From Pyrinomonadaceae bacterium (GTDB lineage Bacteria > Acidobacteriota > Blastocatellia > Pyrinomonadales > Pyrinomonadaceae), in contig JACCTF010001032.1 of NCBI GenBank assembly GCA_013812565.1, forward strand, positions 1 to 6,954: DNA of 6,954 nt, read 5' to 3'. The first letter of the stretch is position 1. Every line of letters starts with the position of its first letter. The notes below the pieces were generated by a model. That model did not search any database and was not told where the DNA came from. It saw only the letters and a program-made list of their open reading frames with translations. The translations under genes were made by a program, and so were the position numbers. Shown one piece after another: positions 1-5,409 of this stretch.

Positions 1-2
1 GC

Positions 3-1124
3 TCCAGTGCTTGCCGCTGGAAGAACCAGCCGGTGCTCTGCGGGCCGATGGGACTGAAGGGCGGCGTCAACCGACTATGGCGCAACGACTCGCAGCCGGG
101 GAAACCCGTATTCACCGACGTTTCAAAGCAGACGCGCATCAGTTCGACAGGCGAACGCTATTCACTATCAGCGACCACTCTCGACTATGACCGAGATGGA
201 TGGCCTGATCTCTATGTCGCGGTCGATTCCCAACCAAGCATTCTGTATCGCAATAATCGTGATGGAACTTTCACCGACCGCGGTGTGGAAGCGAGTGTGG
301 CTTTCAACGAGTCGGGCACCGAGCAGGCGGGGATGGGAACGGCGGCGGCGGATTTTGATGGAGACGGCCATCTCGATTTAGCGAAAACTAATTTCATCGA
401 CGATCTGCCGAATTTGTATCGGAACAATGGCAACGGCAGTTTCGATGAAGTCACGATTGCGAGCGGGCTTGGCAAGTACCGGGAATTCATGGGATGGGGC
501 ATCGCCTTTTTGGATTTTGATAACGACACCTGGCCCGATTTGTTTATGGTCAACGGCCACATCTACCCGCAACTGAAGAACTCGCCCTACGCGCAACGCC
601 GGGTCTTGTATCGTAATCAGGGGAACCGTAAGTTCAAGGATGTATCGAGCGAAGTCGGCGCGAGTGTTATGGCGGAGAAATCGAGCCGCGGCTTAGCGAT
701 TGGCGATTACGACAATGACGGCGACACGGACATCTTTATCAGCAACATGAACGAGCCGCCGAGCATTCTCCGCAACGATGGAGGCAATGGGCAACGATTC
801 TTAAATCTCAAGTTAATCGGACGAAAAGCAAACCGCAGCGGCATCGGAGCGCGCGTGACGGTTGTTTGCGGAGGACGCAGATTGGTGGGCGAAGTGCGTT
901 CGGGATCAACGTTTCTTTCGCAGAGCGATCTGCGCCTACATTTCGGATTGGGAGCTACGACAAAGGTTGACCGCATCGAGATCGACTGGCCCGGCGAATC
1001 GAAGGAGACGATTACCGATGTGGCAGCAGATCAGTTCCTAACAGTGACACAGGGCGCAGGAATTACCAAGAGACAACAAGGCAGAACCCCTGTCGTGAAG
1101 GAGGGCTTTGTCACGCACCCTTAA
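3..1124 (+). CDS. CRTAC1-like FG-GAP / ASPIC-UnbV repeat protein, 5'-partial
   Basis: Likely an extracytoplasmic beta-propeller protein of the CRTAC1/ASPIC-UnbV class; its biochemical role is unknown. The frame stays open to the left edge, and the residues before the GTG at 33 (SACRWKNQPV, then LCGPMGL) resemble the family's usual 'C.yrg.pV.CGPrGL' segment, so the start lies outside the window and GTG 33 is not the real start. Numbering from codon 33, four FG-GAP/VCBS calcium-loop motifs appear: DYDRDGWPDL (51-60), DFDGDGHLDL (107-116), DFDNDTWPDL (161-170, with T where G is usual) and DYDNDGDTDI (225-234). They are linked by typical LYRNN.DG.F strands and a VNGHIYPQ segment. Residues about 257-340 form the ASPIC/UnbV domain (LNLKLIG...SGIGARV...GS.FLSQSDLRLHFGLG...IDWPG). 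The signal peptide is not visible. The gene converges on the Uma2 gene. Family is confident; function is not. Confidence 0.93.
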   Translation, partial: SSACRWKNQPVLCGPMGLKGGVNRLWRNDSQPGKPVFTDVSKQTRISSTGERYSLSATTLDYDRDGWPDLYVAVDSQPSILYRNNRDGTFTDRGVEASVAFNESGTEQAGMGTAAADFDGDGHLDLAKTNFIDDLPNLYRNNGNGSFDEVTIASGLGKYREFMGWGIAFLDFDNDTWPDLFMVNGHIYPQLKNSPYAQRRVLYRNQGNRKFKDVSSEVGASVMAEKSSRGLAIGDYDNDGDTDIFISNMNEPPSILRNDGGNGQRFLNLKLIGRKANRSGIGARVTVVCGGRRLVGEVRSGSTFLSQSDLRLHFGLGATTKVDRIEIDWPGESKETITDVAADQFLTVTQGAGITKRQQGRTPVVKEGFVTHP

Positions 1125-1140
1125 CTCCCTCCATCACGAC
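1092..1140 (+). terminator. Stem-loop spanning the stop codon of the CRTAC1-like gene (possible terminator)
   Basis: A long inverted repeat brackets the stop codon (1122-1124). The left arm GTCGTGA-A-GGAGGG (1092-1105) pairs with CCCTCC-A-TCACGAC (1127-1140), giving 13 base pairs interrupted by one A/A mismatch around a 21-nt loop. No U-tract follows, so it is not a classical Rho-independent terminator. It could protect the 3' end of the mRNA or act between convergent genes. The pairing is read directly; the role is a guess. Confidence 0.4.
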
Positions 1141-1189
1141 CGGCCTTCCGCCAAGACAGAATTCTCTAAAGCCTGTTTGCTCGCACCCA

Positions 1190-1204
1190 ATCTCTGCAAG
1201 AGAT
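1190..1204. other. Small perfect palindrome between convergent genes
   Basis: ATCTCT-GCA-AGAGAT is a 6-bp perfect stem with a 3-nt loop, inside the 118-nt gap between the convergent CRTAC1-like and Uma2 genes. It could be a weak bidirectional transcript end, but neither strand has a following T-run. Nothing else is recognised in this gap. Confidence 0.25.
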
Positions 1205-1242
1205 AACTGGTAATAAAGATCGCTTACAGTTCCAGACATATT

Positions 1243-1848
1243 TCAGCTTTGCGGCTCCGATGAAGTTTCCGACGAGAAAGAAACGTTTTGATAGACATCG
1301 CTCATGGCTAACACGCAATCCAGCGCTGCTAACTTCAAAGAAGATTCCAGATCATTCAATTCGTCGTAAGTCCACAGACCGTCTTCTCGTTTGACGAGGT
1401 GCGTGACGTGCGGGCGGTGTTGTGCGACGAGCAGGTATTCGTTGAAACTCGGAATGGATTTGTAGTGCGTAAACTTGTCGCCTCTGTCGTAAGCCTCCGT
1501 GCTGTTTGACAGAACTTCGATGATCAGCGCGGGGTTAGTCAAAACATCAACGCCACCGACTTCCTCGAATTGTGCTTCGCCGCACAGGGCGGACACATCC
1601 GGGTAGCGGTAGGTCAGCAGGAGCGGAACTTTGACGCGCATGTCCGAGGAAAACACCTCGCAATCGCGCCCTCGCGAATTGAGACGCAAGTGGAAAATAA
1701 AGTTCGTCAAGATCCTATCGTGAGCCGCGCTCGCGCCGCTCATGTTGAAGATTTCGCCGTACCAATACTCAAGCCTTTCCTCAGAGTTACGGTCTAGCTC
1801 AAGATACTCTTCCAACGTGTAACGCTTCGCATCTATTTTGGCGACCAT
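1243..1848 (-). CDS. Uma2 family protein (DUF820, PD-(D/E)XK nuclease-like fold)
   Basis: A 201-residue protein, about the usual Uma2 length. The N-terminal YTLEEYLELDR (10-20) and the following RLEYWYGEIFNMSGAS (25-40) match the family's 'y..ve.idGei..msp.s..H' region, with H43 following. The predicted nuclease core is visible as YPDVSALC (82-89, acidic D84), LIIEVLSNSTEAYDRGDKFTHY (109-129, E111 and K125) and SFNEYLLVAQ (134-143). Uma2 proteins are abundant in cyanobacteria and Acidobacteriota and are called endonucleases by fold, but few have been tested. The start at 1848 is supported by GGAAGGAG 8 nt upstream. It lies downstream of the sigma-54 activator on the same strand after a 174-nt gap, so co-transcription is possible but not shown. 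The C-terminus is Ser/Glu-rich and low in complexity. Cellular role unknown. Confidence 0.9.
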   Translation of the reverse strand: MVAKIDAKRYTLEEYLELDRNSEERLEYWYGEIFNMSGASAAHDRILTNFIFHLRLNSRGRDCEVFSSDMRVKVPLLLTYRYPDVSALCGEAQFEEVGGVDVLTNPALIIEVLSNSTEAYDRGDKFTHYKSIPSFNEYLLVAQHRPHVTHLVKREDGLWTYDELNDLESSLKLAALDCVLAMSDVYQNVSFSSETSSEPQS

Positions 1849-1856
1849 CTCATGCG

Positions 1857-1864
1857 CTCCTTCC
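1857..1864 (-). promoter_or_regulatory. Ribosome binding site of the Uma2 gene
   Basis: The minus strand reads GGAAGGAG, then 8 nt (CGCATGAG), then ATG at 1848. An out-of-frame ATG lies 5 nt before the chosen start; the spacing and the family's N-terminal motif favour the start at 1848. Confidence 0.75.
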
Positions 1865-1987
1865 GGGCGATCATTCTGCTACGGTGCGTCTGTCAACTTC
1901 AATGTCGCTAACTGAAGAAGCCGGACCGTGAGGGCTGGTCACACATCGCTGCCAAAGTTGCAGAGAATGGATTCACCCCGCAGCGTC

Positions 1988-2031
1988 ATCTTCTCCTTCG
2001 CCACTCCTTCGCTACTTCTTCGTTATTTCTT
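1988..2031 (-). repeat. Degenerate 11-bp tandem repeat at the 3' end of the sigma-54 activator gene
   Basis: On the minus strand, consecutive 11-mers read AAGAAATAACG (2031-2021), AAGAAGTAGCG (2020-2010) and AAGGAGTGGCG (2009-1999), then the decayed unit AAGGAGAAGAT (1998-1988). The stop codon TAA of the activator gene lies inside the first unit. The 11-bp period equals about one helical turn. The remaining sequence up to 1848 shows no gene or convincing promoter. Confidence 0.6.
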
Positions 2032-3903
2032 CACGGCGGCCCGCAAATTCAGATTGCGAATCAACCGGTGCAAGTAGTTCGGATGCACGCCGAGCAGTTT
2101 CGCCGCTTCGGTGTAGTTACCATGCGCTTCCTCGACGGCTTTGAGGATCAATTGCTTCTTCGCCTGCTTGATCGCTTCGTGATATTTCGTGACCGCGACA
2201 TCCGTGGAAGGTTCGCCCTCAAGCACCGCCTCAGGCAGATCCTCCGGCCGGATGAAATCCGATGAGCCGAGCACAACGGCCCGTTCAATCGCGTTCTCCA
2301 ATTCGCGGACGTTGCCGGGCCAGTCGTAACTCATCAAATAGGCGCGCGCTTCCGCCGAGATGCCCGAGACTTTTCGCTTGCACTTCTGGCTGCACTTCGC
2401 TGTGAAGTAGCTTGCCAGCAGCGAAATGTCTTCGCGGCGTTCCCTGAGCGGAGGCATCATGAGCCGCACCACATTGAGCCGATAGTAAAGGTCTTGGCGA
2501 AAGCTGCCGTCCTTCACCCGTTCTTCCAAATCTTTGTTGGTCGCCGCGATCAACCGGATGTTCACCTTGATGGAGCGCGTGCCGCCGACCCGCTCGAACT
2601 CGCGCTCTTGCAGCACCCTGAGCAGCTTGGCTTGTAGAGTCGGCGCAAGCTCAGCTACCTCATCGAGAAAGATCGAGCCACCGTCGGCCACTTCTAATTT
2701 ACCTTTCTTCTGCACAACGGCTCCGGTGAAAGCGCCCCGTTCATGGCCGAAGAGTTCCGATTCCAGCAGCGTCTCGGTCAAGGCCGCGCAGTTGATCGCG
2801 ACAAAGGCTTTGCCGGCACGCGGGCTGTTCAAGTGAATCGCATGGGCCGCTAGTTCCTTGCCGGTGCCGCTCTCTCCGCCGATCAAAACAGTGGAATCCG
2901 TCGGCGCAACTCTGGCGATGAATTGATAAACATCGTGCATCCGCCGGCTCTCGCCGACCATGTTATGCTCGATCTTGATCTCGGTGTGCAGCCGCCGGTT
3001 CTCGCCTTCTAACCACTCCAAGTGCCGTACGTTCTCGATTGCCGCGGCGGCGATGTTGGCGATGGCTGTCAACAACTGTAGATGATCTTCGTCGAACCGA
3101 GCTTTCGGGTCTCTGGTGTCTAGGTAAATAACGCCGAGCACTTTCTCGAAGATTTGCAGAGGCACGCAGAGTAGCGACCTGGTTTGCGAAGCGATCAAGC
3201 TGGTAGTCGCGCGGAAGGCTTCGCTCTCCGAGACATCGTTGCTCAAGAGCGCAACGCCTTCCTGAAGAACCTGGCGCGCGATGGTGCGACTCACCCGAAC
3301 CGGCTGCCCTACTTGTTCCGCCCCTCCAGCGCCCCTCTCCCATCCGAAATGCGTGGCAAAATCTTCCTGCCCTTCTTCGACGAGCAGAACAGCGCCGTGC
3401 TCGGCGGGCACGACCTCGAAGATTAACTCAAGCAATCTGTGCTGGAGCGCATCCATGCTACGAAGCGAGTTGATCGTGGTGCTGATCTTCATCAGGGCGC
3501 TTAGGTCACGCGCCATCAGGTAGAGCGCATCTTCCAGCCGCAGCCGGACGGTGGCCGTGTGCATCACATGCGTGTCATCAAATTGAAGTGAGGCTGGCTG
3601 AAGAGCATCGTCTTCCTCAAGGAGAAAGAGAAACAGCGTATCGCCGATGCGAATCCGATCACCCTCTTTAAGCAGTCGCTCCTTGACGGGCACGTCGTTG
3701 ACGAAGGTGCCGTTGAGACTGTCCACGTCGCTCAGCTTAAACTGCTCCGCTTCTCTCTTGATGACACAATGTCGCCGCGACACCGAGATGTCGGTAATCG
3801 GAATTCGATTCGACGCTTCGCGGCCGATCACCGTCTCTGCTTCAGTTAATGGAAAGACCGCGCCAGTGAGCGGTCCGGCAACAGCTACGAATCTTGGGTT
3901 CAT
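2023..3903 (-). CDS. FHA-GAF-sigma-54 interaction (AAA+)-Fis transcriptional activator
   Basis: A sigma-54 enhancer-binding protein of 626 residues. From the N-terminus it has an FHA domain (about 3-93, with IGR 26-28, SRRH 42-45 and SLNGTFVN 62-69), which in this family binds phosphothreonine; a GAF sensor domain (about 149-293); a short signalling helix; and an AAA+ domain (about 313-545). The AAA+ domain has Walker A GESGTGKE (343-350), the sigma-54-contacting GAFTGA loop (390-395), Walker [10 protein letters not shown] (408-416), sensor [10 protein letters not shown], the arginine-finger segment FRQDLYYRL (468-476) and [12 protein letters not shown] (528-539). A Fis-type helix-turn-helix lies at about 577-619. 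All key residues are intact, so it should be a functional ATPase activator. The frame is open to an ATG at 4014, but the start at 3903 is preferred: homology begins at once ([14 protein letters not shown]) and an AGGA lies 10 nt upstream, whereas 4014 has no ribosome site. Signals are probably Ser/Thr-kinase phosphorylation via FHA and a ligand via GAF. It is divergent from the secreted-protein gene that carries a -24/-12 promoter. Confidence 0.95.
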   Translation of the reverse strand: MNPRFVAVAGPLTGAVFPLTEAETVIGREASNRIPITDISVSRRHCVIKREAEQFKLSDVDSLNGTFVNDVPVKERLLKEGDRIRIGDTLFLFLLEEDDALQPASLQFDDTHVMHTATVRLRLEDALYLMARDLSALMKISTTINSLRSMDALQHRLLELIFEVVPAEHGAVLLVEEGQEDFATHFGWERGAGGAEQVGQPVRVSRTIARQVLQEGVALLSNDVSESEAFRATTSLIASQTRSLLCVPLQIFEKVLGVIYLDTRDPKARFDEDHLQLLTAIANIAAAAIENVRHLEWLEGENRRLHTEIKIEHNMVGESRRMHDVYQFIARVAPTDSTVLIGGESGTGKELAAHAIHLNSPRAGKAFVAINCAALTETLLESELFGHERGAFTGAVVQKKGKLEVADGGSIFLDEVAELAPTLQAKLLRVLQEREFERVGGTRSIKVNIRLIAATNKDLEERVKDGSFRQDLYYRLNVVRLMMPPLRERREDISLLASYFTAKCSQKCKRKVSGISAEARAYLMSYDWPGNVRELENAIERAVVLGSSDFIRPEDLPEAVLEGEPSTDVAVTKYHEAIKQAKKQLILKAVEEAHGNYTEAAKLLGVHPNYLHRLIRNLNLRAAVKK

Positions 3904-4004
3904 ATGCAGCGCATCCTGCCGTTTCTTTGCCGCGTGAGGGATTAGTGATGAGGCTTGTGTGCAATACCGGCGTGGGCCAATTCGAGCCGTCGCCGGTAAA
4001 TTTT

Positions 4005-4025
4005 CGGCAAGCATACGGCAAGCAT
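4005..4025 (-). repeat. Two-copy 11-bp direct repeat upstream of the activator start
   Basis: CGGCAAGCAT occurs at 4005-4014 and again at 4016-4025. On the minus strand this reads ATGCTTGCCG-T-ATGCTTGCCG, so it creates two ATGs and explains the spurious upstream start at 4014. It could be a short duplication or a binding site for autoregulation. Confidence 0.5.
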
Positions 4026-4161
4026 TCGACGCTTAGCAACATACTAACGTCAGAGGCGCGGAGGGTGGAGTTCAAAGTGCGGAATTCGAGGTGCGGTGGT
4101 GCCGTTCGCTCACGCTCGATCTTCCTTTAACTTCGCCCCCCGTACTTCGTACTCCGCTACT

Positions 4162-4203
4162 GTATCTATCCGAGCAGATAGATACGCTATCCAACCGGAT
4201 AGC
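4162..4203. promoter_or_regulatory. Paired palindromic sites, candidate enhancer (UAS) for the sigma-54 activator
   Basis: Two back-to-back inverted repeats are present. Site 1 has 9-bp arms GTATCTATC (4162-4170) and GATAGATAC (4177-4185). Site 2 has 7-bp arms GCTATCC (4186-4192) and GGATAGC (4197-4203). Their cores are nearly the same 16-mer: CTATCC-GAGC-AGATAG (4166-4181) and CTATCC-AACC-GGATAG (4187-4202). The centres are 21 bp apart, two turns of the helix, so both would face the same side. They lie about 157 and 178 bp upstream of the start expected from the -24/-12 promoter, a distance typical of sigma-54 enhancers. I found no other copy in the window. Binding by the adjacent Fis-type activator is inferred from position and symmetry. 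Confidence 0.7.
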
Positions 4204-4325
4204 CATCTGCCGATCTTCGCGCCGCCTAACAGACTTCGAGTAAAGCCCATCCGTCAAGGTTATTTCGCTACTGATCAATCACTTACACCGAGGCGTCGTC
4301 AAGCGCGACGCGGCTACATCGAGTG

Positions 4326-4341
4326 TGGCACGCGGTTGGCA
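4326..4341 (+). promoter_or_regulatory. Sigma-54 (-24/-12) promoter for the secreted-protein gene
   Basis: TGGCACG (4326-4332), then CGGT, then TGGCA (4337-4341). Against the RpoN consensus TGGCACG-N4-TTGC(A/T), the -24 block is perfect and the -12 block differs at one base; the invariant GG and GC have the required 10-bp spacing. Transcription would start near 4352, giving a leader of about 145 nt before the ATG at 4497. The divergent neighbour is a sigma-54 activator, which strengthens the call. Confidence 0.8.
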
Positions 4342-4405
4342 ATTAGCTGAAGCGACGATGAAGGTTAGTAAAACTTGAAGAGCTGGACTCAATTTCGAGC
4401 CGGCT

Positions 4406-4439
4406 GGTGGGGCGGAGATACCCGACGCTCTGCTCCACC
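4406..4439 (+). promoter_or_regulatory. 12-bp leader hairpin in the 5' UTR of the secreted-protein gene
   Basis: GGTGGGGCGGAG (4406-4417) pairs over its whole length with CTCTGCTCCACC (4428-4439), giving ten Watson-Crick and two G-U pairs around the 10-nt loop ATACCCGACG. The sequence after it is A-rich, with no U-run, so it is not an intrinsic terminator. It sits about 55 nt inside the transcript expected from the sigma-54 promoter and 57 nt before the start codon. It may stabilise the mRNA or control translation. Confidence 0.55.
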
Positions 4440-4470
4440 CTAAAGAAAAGCGGTCGGTCAGCTTTAATGT

Positions 4471-4492
4471 TGCCCCGCAGGGCAGAAGGAGG
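4471..4492 (+). promoter_or_regulatory. Small hairpin abutting a perfect Shine-Dalgarno
   Basis: TGCCC (4471-4475), loop CGCA, GGGCA (4480-4484) forms a 5-bp stem that ends 1 nt before AAGGAGG (4486-4492). The ATG follows 4 nt later at 4497. The strong ribosome site fixes this start over the open frame further upstream (an ATG at 4407), which lies inside the hairpin-rich leader. Confidence 0.6.
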
Positions 4493-4496
4493 ATGT

Positions 4497-4949
4497 ATGA
4501 AGAAGCAAGCTTTGAGGATTTTCACAACCGTGGCTTTCTTTGCCGTGTTGGCGGCAGCGCCCGCTTATGCACAATCAGGCAGTAGGATCGTGGGAAGGGC
4601 AACCATCCCGTTCGACTTCGTGATCAAGAATGAGAAAGCCGCATCCGGGCAGTACACCGTCGAGCGCATCAATAGTAGTTCCGGTACAACAGTGCTGCTG
4701 CTTCGCAGCGCGGACGGTCGCGGGATTGAGATGTTCATGCCGATGACTGTTCAGGCAGGCGAGTCCGTAGATCGAGGAAAGCTCGTGTTCCATCGGTATG
4801 GTGATCAGTATTTTCTTTACCAAATATGGCAGTCCGGGGACCAACTCGGACACGAACTACCGAAGTCCCGCCGCGAGCGCGTACTCAGGCAAGAAGTAGC
4901 GAGGGCCATGTCGCAGCATCAGAAAGTGACGATCGCGCTCAACCGCTAG
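4497..4949 (+). CDS. Small secreted protein of an Acidobacteriota-type uncharacterised family
   Basis: A 150-residue exported protein. Residues 1-25 form a clear Sec signal peptide: KK in the n-region, a hydrophobic core TTVAFFAVLAAAPA, and AYA before QSG (predicted cut after A25). The mature part has a pattern I recognise from small secreted acidobacterial proteins of unknown function: IPFDFVIKNEKAASGQYTV (37-55), VLLLRSADGRG (66-76), GKLVFHRYGDQYFLYQIW (94-111), then a polar tail with ELPKSRRERVLRQE (120-133). It looks like a single small beta-rich domain; there is no catalytic motif, cysteine or lipobox in the mature part. It appears monocistronic, with a -24/-12 promoter upstream and an intrinsic terminator at 5032-5074. 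It is therefore the likely direct output of the divergent sigma-54 activator. The function cannot be named. Confidence 0.9.
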   Translation: MKKQALRIFTTVAFFAVLAAAPAYAQSGSRIVGRATIPFDFVIKNEKAASGQYTVERINSSSGTTVLLLRSADGRGIEMFMPMTVQAGESVDRGKLVFHRYGDQYFLYQIWQSGDQLGHELPKSRRERVLRQEVARAMSQHQKVTIALNR

Positions 4950-5031
4950 CAACATTTTAAGCTCTGCAACAACTGACGAAGGCGACTGCCTCACACCCAT
5001 CAAACCCTAACCGAGTCGCGCGTCAGATACT

Positions 5032-5074
5032 GGCAACCCGAAGCCCTGCATCTTCGGGTTGCCGCTTTACTTTT
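5032..5074 (+). terminator. Strong Rho-independent terminator after the secreted-protein gene
   Basis: GGCAACCCGAAG (5032-5043) pairs perfectly with CTTCGGGTTGCC (5052-5063): a 12-bp stem with an 8-nt loop. A T-rich tail (5066-5074, TTTACTTTT) follows on the plus strand. It lies 83 nt after the stop codon at 4949. It should separate this transcript from the VWA genes downstream. Confidence 0.85.
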
Positions 5075-5113
5075 GGAACCGCCCGCGCTTGCGGCACACC
5101 ATCGCCTTTCAAG

Positions 5114-5179
5114 GCAGAAGGCGCGACCGTGAGGAAGGGCGTGATGGCAAAACGCCATGCCTTCCGCGCGGGCTTCTGC
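5114..5179. repeat. Imperfect long hairpin, possible interspersed intergenic element
   Basis: Nested arms are seen: GCAGAAG (5114-5120) with CTTCTGC (5173-5179), GGAAGG (5133-5138) with CCTTCC (5160-5165), and ATGGC (5143-5147) with GCCAT (5154-5158) around a short loop. CCCGCGC (5082-5088) is also complementary to GCGCGGG (5166-5172) and could compete. The 10-mer GACCGTGAGG at 5125-5134 recurs at 1924-1933 in another intergenic gap. This suggests a REP-like dispersed element, but only a genome-wide search could show it. Confidence 0.4.
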
Positions 5180-5409
5180 TACGCTCGCCCCTGACTTGAG
5201 CCACTACCCGAAATCTGTTCAACATTCATATAACTCGAACCTCTTACCACGCCGCGTGAGGCATGCGCTTTCAATTCTCTGTTGTTATACTGTCAGCGTT
5301 TCTGTCCCCCTCTATAGGGCAACCGGTAACTGAGGAAGCGGCATCGAACGCAGGGTTTCGGAGCCGAATAGTGTGCTCCTCAGTTTCTAATCGCGTCGAG
5401 ATTCAACCT

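Larger units (their letters stand above)
3904..4496. other. 593-nt divergent control region between the activator and the secreted-protein gene
   Basis: No open frame here resembles a protein. From left to right it holds an 11-bp direct repeat (4005-4025), a GTAC-rich simple stretch (about 4140-4160), two palindromic sites 21 bp apart (4162-4203), a -24/-12 promoter (4326-4341), and a transcribed leader with two hairpins (4406-4439 and 4471-4484) ending in a Shine-Dalgarno. No convincing promoter was found for the activator itself. A weak sigma-70-like pair on the minus strand (TTGCTA, 18 nt, TATGCT, about 4043-4014) is the best candidate. Confidence 0.7.
4950..5409. other. 460-nt intergenic region before the VWA genes
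   Basis: It holds the terminator (5032-5074) and the imperfect hairpin (5114-5179). A promoter for the VWA gene should lie between about 5180 and 5400, but I see no convincing -35/-10 or -24/-12 pair. The AT-rich stretch around 5220-5235 (CATATAAC) and TATACT at 5286-5291 are the best -10-like elements, and neither has a good partner. Confidence 0.5.

Noticed and set aside
1868..1896. Sigma-70 promoter for the Uma2 gene on the minus strand (TTGACA at 1896-1891)
   Set aside because: The -35 box is perfect, but the -10 at 17-bp spacing is poor (TGATCG) and transcription would start inside the Shine-Dalgarno.
2963..3343. Arg-rich 126-codon minus-strand frame inside the activator gene
   Set aside because: It is an out-of-frame shadow of the GAF-coding part, with a composition unlike a real protein.
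3960..3980. Minus-strand TTGGCCC...TTGCA as a -24/-12 promoter for the activator
   Set aside because: The distance between GG and GC is 14 bp rather than the required 10.
3904..4014. N-terminal extension of the sigma-54 activator to an ATG at 4014
   Set aside because: The extra 37 residues have no FHA homology, the 4014 ATG lacks a Shine-Dalgarno and lies in an 11-bp direct repeat; the ATG at 3903 starts at the domain edge.
4072..4350. Short frames on both strands in the divergent control region (68 and 84 codons)
   Set aside because: They overlap each other and the regulatory sites, lack ribosome sites, and resemble no protein family.
4407..4496. N-terminal extension of the small secreted protein to an ATG at 4407
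   Set aside because: It would bury the signal peptide and lies within the leader hairpin; the perfect ribosome site supports 4497.
5073..5090. GG-N10-GC in TTGGAAC...GCGCTT as a second sigma-54 promoter
   Set aside because: Only the invariant dinucleotides fit; both boxes deviate strongly and it overlaps the terminator tail.
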